A DNA stretch of 64,000 nucleotides from JAUPKT01 sp964427855 (GTDB taxonomy: Bacteria > Desulfobacterota > Desulfomonilia > Desulfomonilales > Desulfomonilaceae): assembly GCA_964427855.1 (NCBI GenBank), contig CAYRVH010000004.1:19408-83407 (forward strand). The letters run 5' to 3'. Below the pieces are notes generated by a model. That model ran no database searches. It had not been told where the DNA came from and was given only the letters and a program-made list of their open reading frames with translations. Shown here in pieces: positions 63,112-64,000 of this stretch; the stretch's first letter is position 1, and every line of letters begins with the position of its first letter. Both the position numbers and the translations under genes were made by a program.

Positions 63112-64000
63112 TCACGTGTAGGTTATTTCCCTCAGCAGCTCGATGTCATCAAGCATCATGCCTGCGCCAAGGGCCACGGTGGAGAGTGGATCGTCGGGAA
63201 CTATGACGGGTACGCCGATCTCCCGTCGCACTCTCACATCCAAATTCTTTAACAGCGCGCCTCCGCCCGTTAATACGATTCCGGTATCGATTATATCTGC
63301 AGCCAATTCTGGCGGGCATTGTTCGAGGGCCGACTTGATGCTTTCTACAATGGTGTTCACCGACTCCATAATTGCCAGGGTCACTTCGTTGGAGTTCAAA
63401 GTGATAGTTTTGGGGATGCCATCCATGAGGTCTCGTCCCTTGACATCGACTTCGGCGACGTCGTCATCAAGATATGCGCTGGCTACCAGCATCTTGATTT
63501 GCTCAGCCGTGGAAAGTCCTATAAGCATACTGTAATTTCTTCGCACAAAATTATGGATGTCGGCGTCGAGTTTGTCTCCCGCCACCTTGATGGAGTTGCT
63601 ATACACGACACCGGTCAGGGAAATGATAGCCAACTCAGTGGTGCCGCCGCCTATATCCACGATCATGTTGCTCATAGGCTCAGTGACTGGCAGCCCTGCC
63701 CCCATCGCAGCCGCCATAGCCTCCTCAACGATAAAGACCTCATGAGCGCCTGCGTTAAGCGTGGCATCCCGCACCGCCCGACGTTCAACCGGGGTCACCC
63801 CCGAGGGTACCGAGATAATGACCCTTGGTCGAACAAACATATTTCTCTTGTGAACTTTATGGATAAAATGCCTGATCATGAGGCTCGCCATCTCGAAATT
63901 GGCTATGACCCCTTCCCGAAGAGGCCTGAATACCTCAATGGATTCCGGCACCTTGCCAAGCATCTTCTTGGCATCTTCTCCTATCCAGACCTCTGAACTT
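63112..64000 (-). CDS. mreB: Rod-shape-determining protein MreB (C-terminal part; gene continues past the window)
   Basis: The C-terminal 295 residues of MreB/Mbl. The frame runs open to base 64000 (reading VWIGEDAKKMLGKVPESIEV), so the N-terminal part lies outside. Actin-fold motifs visible are VGVPSGVTPVERRAV-type (here IISVPSGVTPVERRAVRDA), VDIGGGTTELAIISLTG, SIKVAGDKLDADI and the C-terminal GIVLTGGGALLKNLD. It forms filaments under the membrane that guide cell-wall synthesis, which suggests a rod-shaped cell. Confidence 0.93.
   Translation of the reverse strand, partial: SSEVWIGEDAKKMLGKVPESIEVFRPLREGVIANFEMASLMIRHFIHKVHKRNMFVRPRVIISVPSGVTPVERRAVRDATLNAGAHEVFIVEEAMAAAMGAGLPVTEPMSNMIVDIGGGTTELAIISLTGVVYSNSIKVAGDKLDADIHNFVRRNYSMLIGLSTAEQIKMLVASAYLDDDVAEVDVKGRDLMDGIPKTITLNSNEVTLAIMESVNTIVESIKSALEQCPPELAADIIDTGIVLTGGGALLKNLDVRVRREIGVPVIVPDDPLSTVALGAGMMLDDIELLREITYT

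Overview
The window looks like a chromosomal segment of an anaerobic sulfate-reducing Desulfobacterota (deltaproteobacterial) bacterium. The main evidence is a reductive-type dissimilatory sulfite reductase operon (dsrA-dsrB-dsrD; 48415 to 45728, minus strand) with two cobyrinate a,c-diamide synthase/DsrN-type amidotransferases nearby. Ferredoxin-dependent indolepyruvate oxidoreductase, a B12-dependent acyl-CoA mutase and an anaerobic phenol-activation cluster fit the same lifestyle. Genes are dense, often overlap by ATGA, and carry clear Shine-Dalgarno sites. No phage, transposase gene, CRISPR array or rRNA was seen. One tRNA (CAU anticodon) is present.

Layout. 0-9 kb: a PNPOx-like flavin protein, then an aromatic cluster on the plus strand: PpsA, PpsB, a UbiD-family carboxylase, an acid-CoA/AMP ligase, a UPF0261 (Tm-1-like) protein and PpsC. 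By family logic this phosphorylates a phenol, carboxylates it and activates the hydroxybenzoate as a CoA ester. 9-15 kb (minus): asparagine synthase, two glycosyltransferases, tRNA, an orphan Hpt protein and a CDF metal exporter, divergent from mntP. 16-21 kb: two DUF2889-like genes, a PHP phosphoesterase, a small Cys-cluster protein and iorBA. 21-34 kb: an outer-membrane beta-barrel protein, an IcmF-type mutase preceded by a separate B12-binding subunit, a STAS protein, catalase plus a Fur/PerR regulator, and TrkA/TrkH potassium uptake. 34-46 kb: a 1283-residue hybrid histidine kinase, an ADP-forming acyl-CoA synthetase alpha subunit, a fused radical SAM/DUF2344 protein, RNase G/E, a YkgJ protein and an L11-methyltransferase-like protein. 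46-54 kb: the dsr locus, two unrecognised proteins and tandem cbiA. 54-64 kb: a DinG-type helicase, an Mla-type lipid transport operon ending in a receiver protein and glgC, an alpha/beta hydrolase and the C-terminal part of mreB, cut by the window end.

Intergenic DNA carries two dispersed non-coding repeat families not explained by genes. One is a ~150-bp element with inverted ends (called B here; 6 copies plus one partial). The other is a ~220-290-bp composite of a long inverted repeat flanked by short direct repeats (called T-A-T; 3 copies plus a solo T). One truncated B copy forms the C-terminus of a methyltransferase gene. Start sites were refined from Shine-Dalgarno positions where the longest open frame looked wrong. 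Family assignments come from reading motifs by eye, without database searches.
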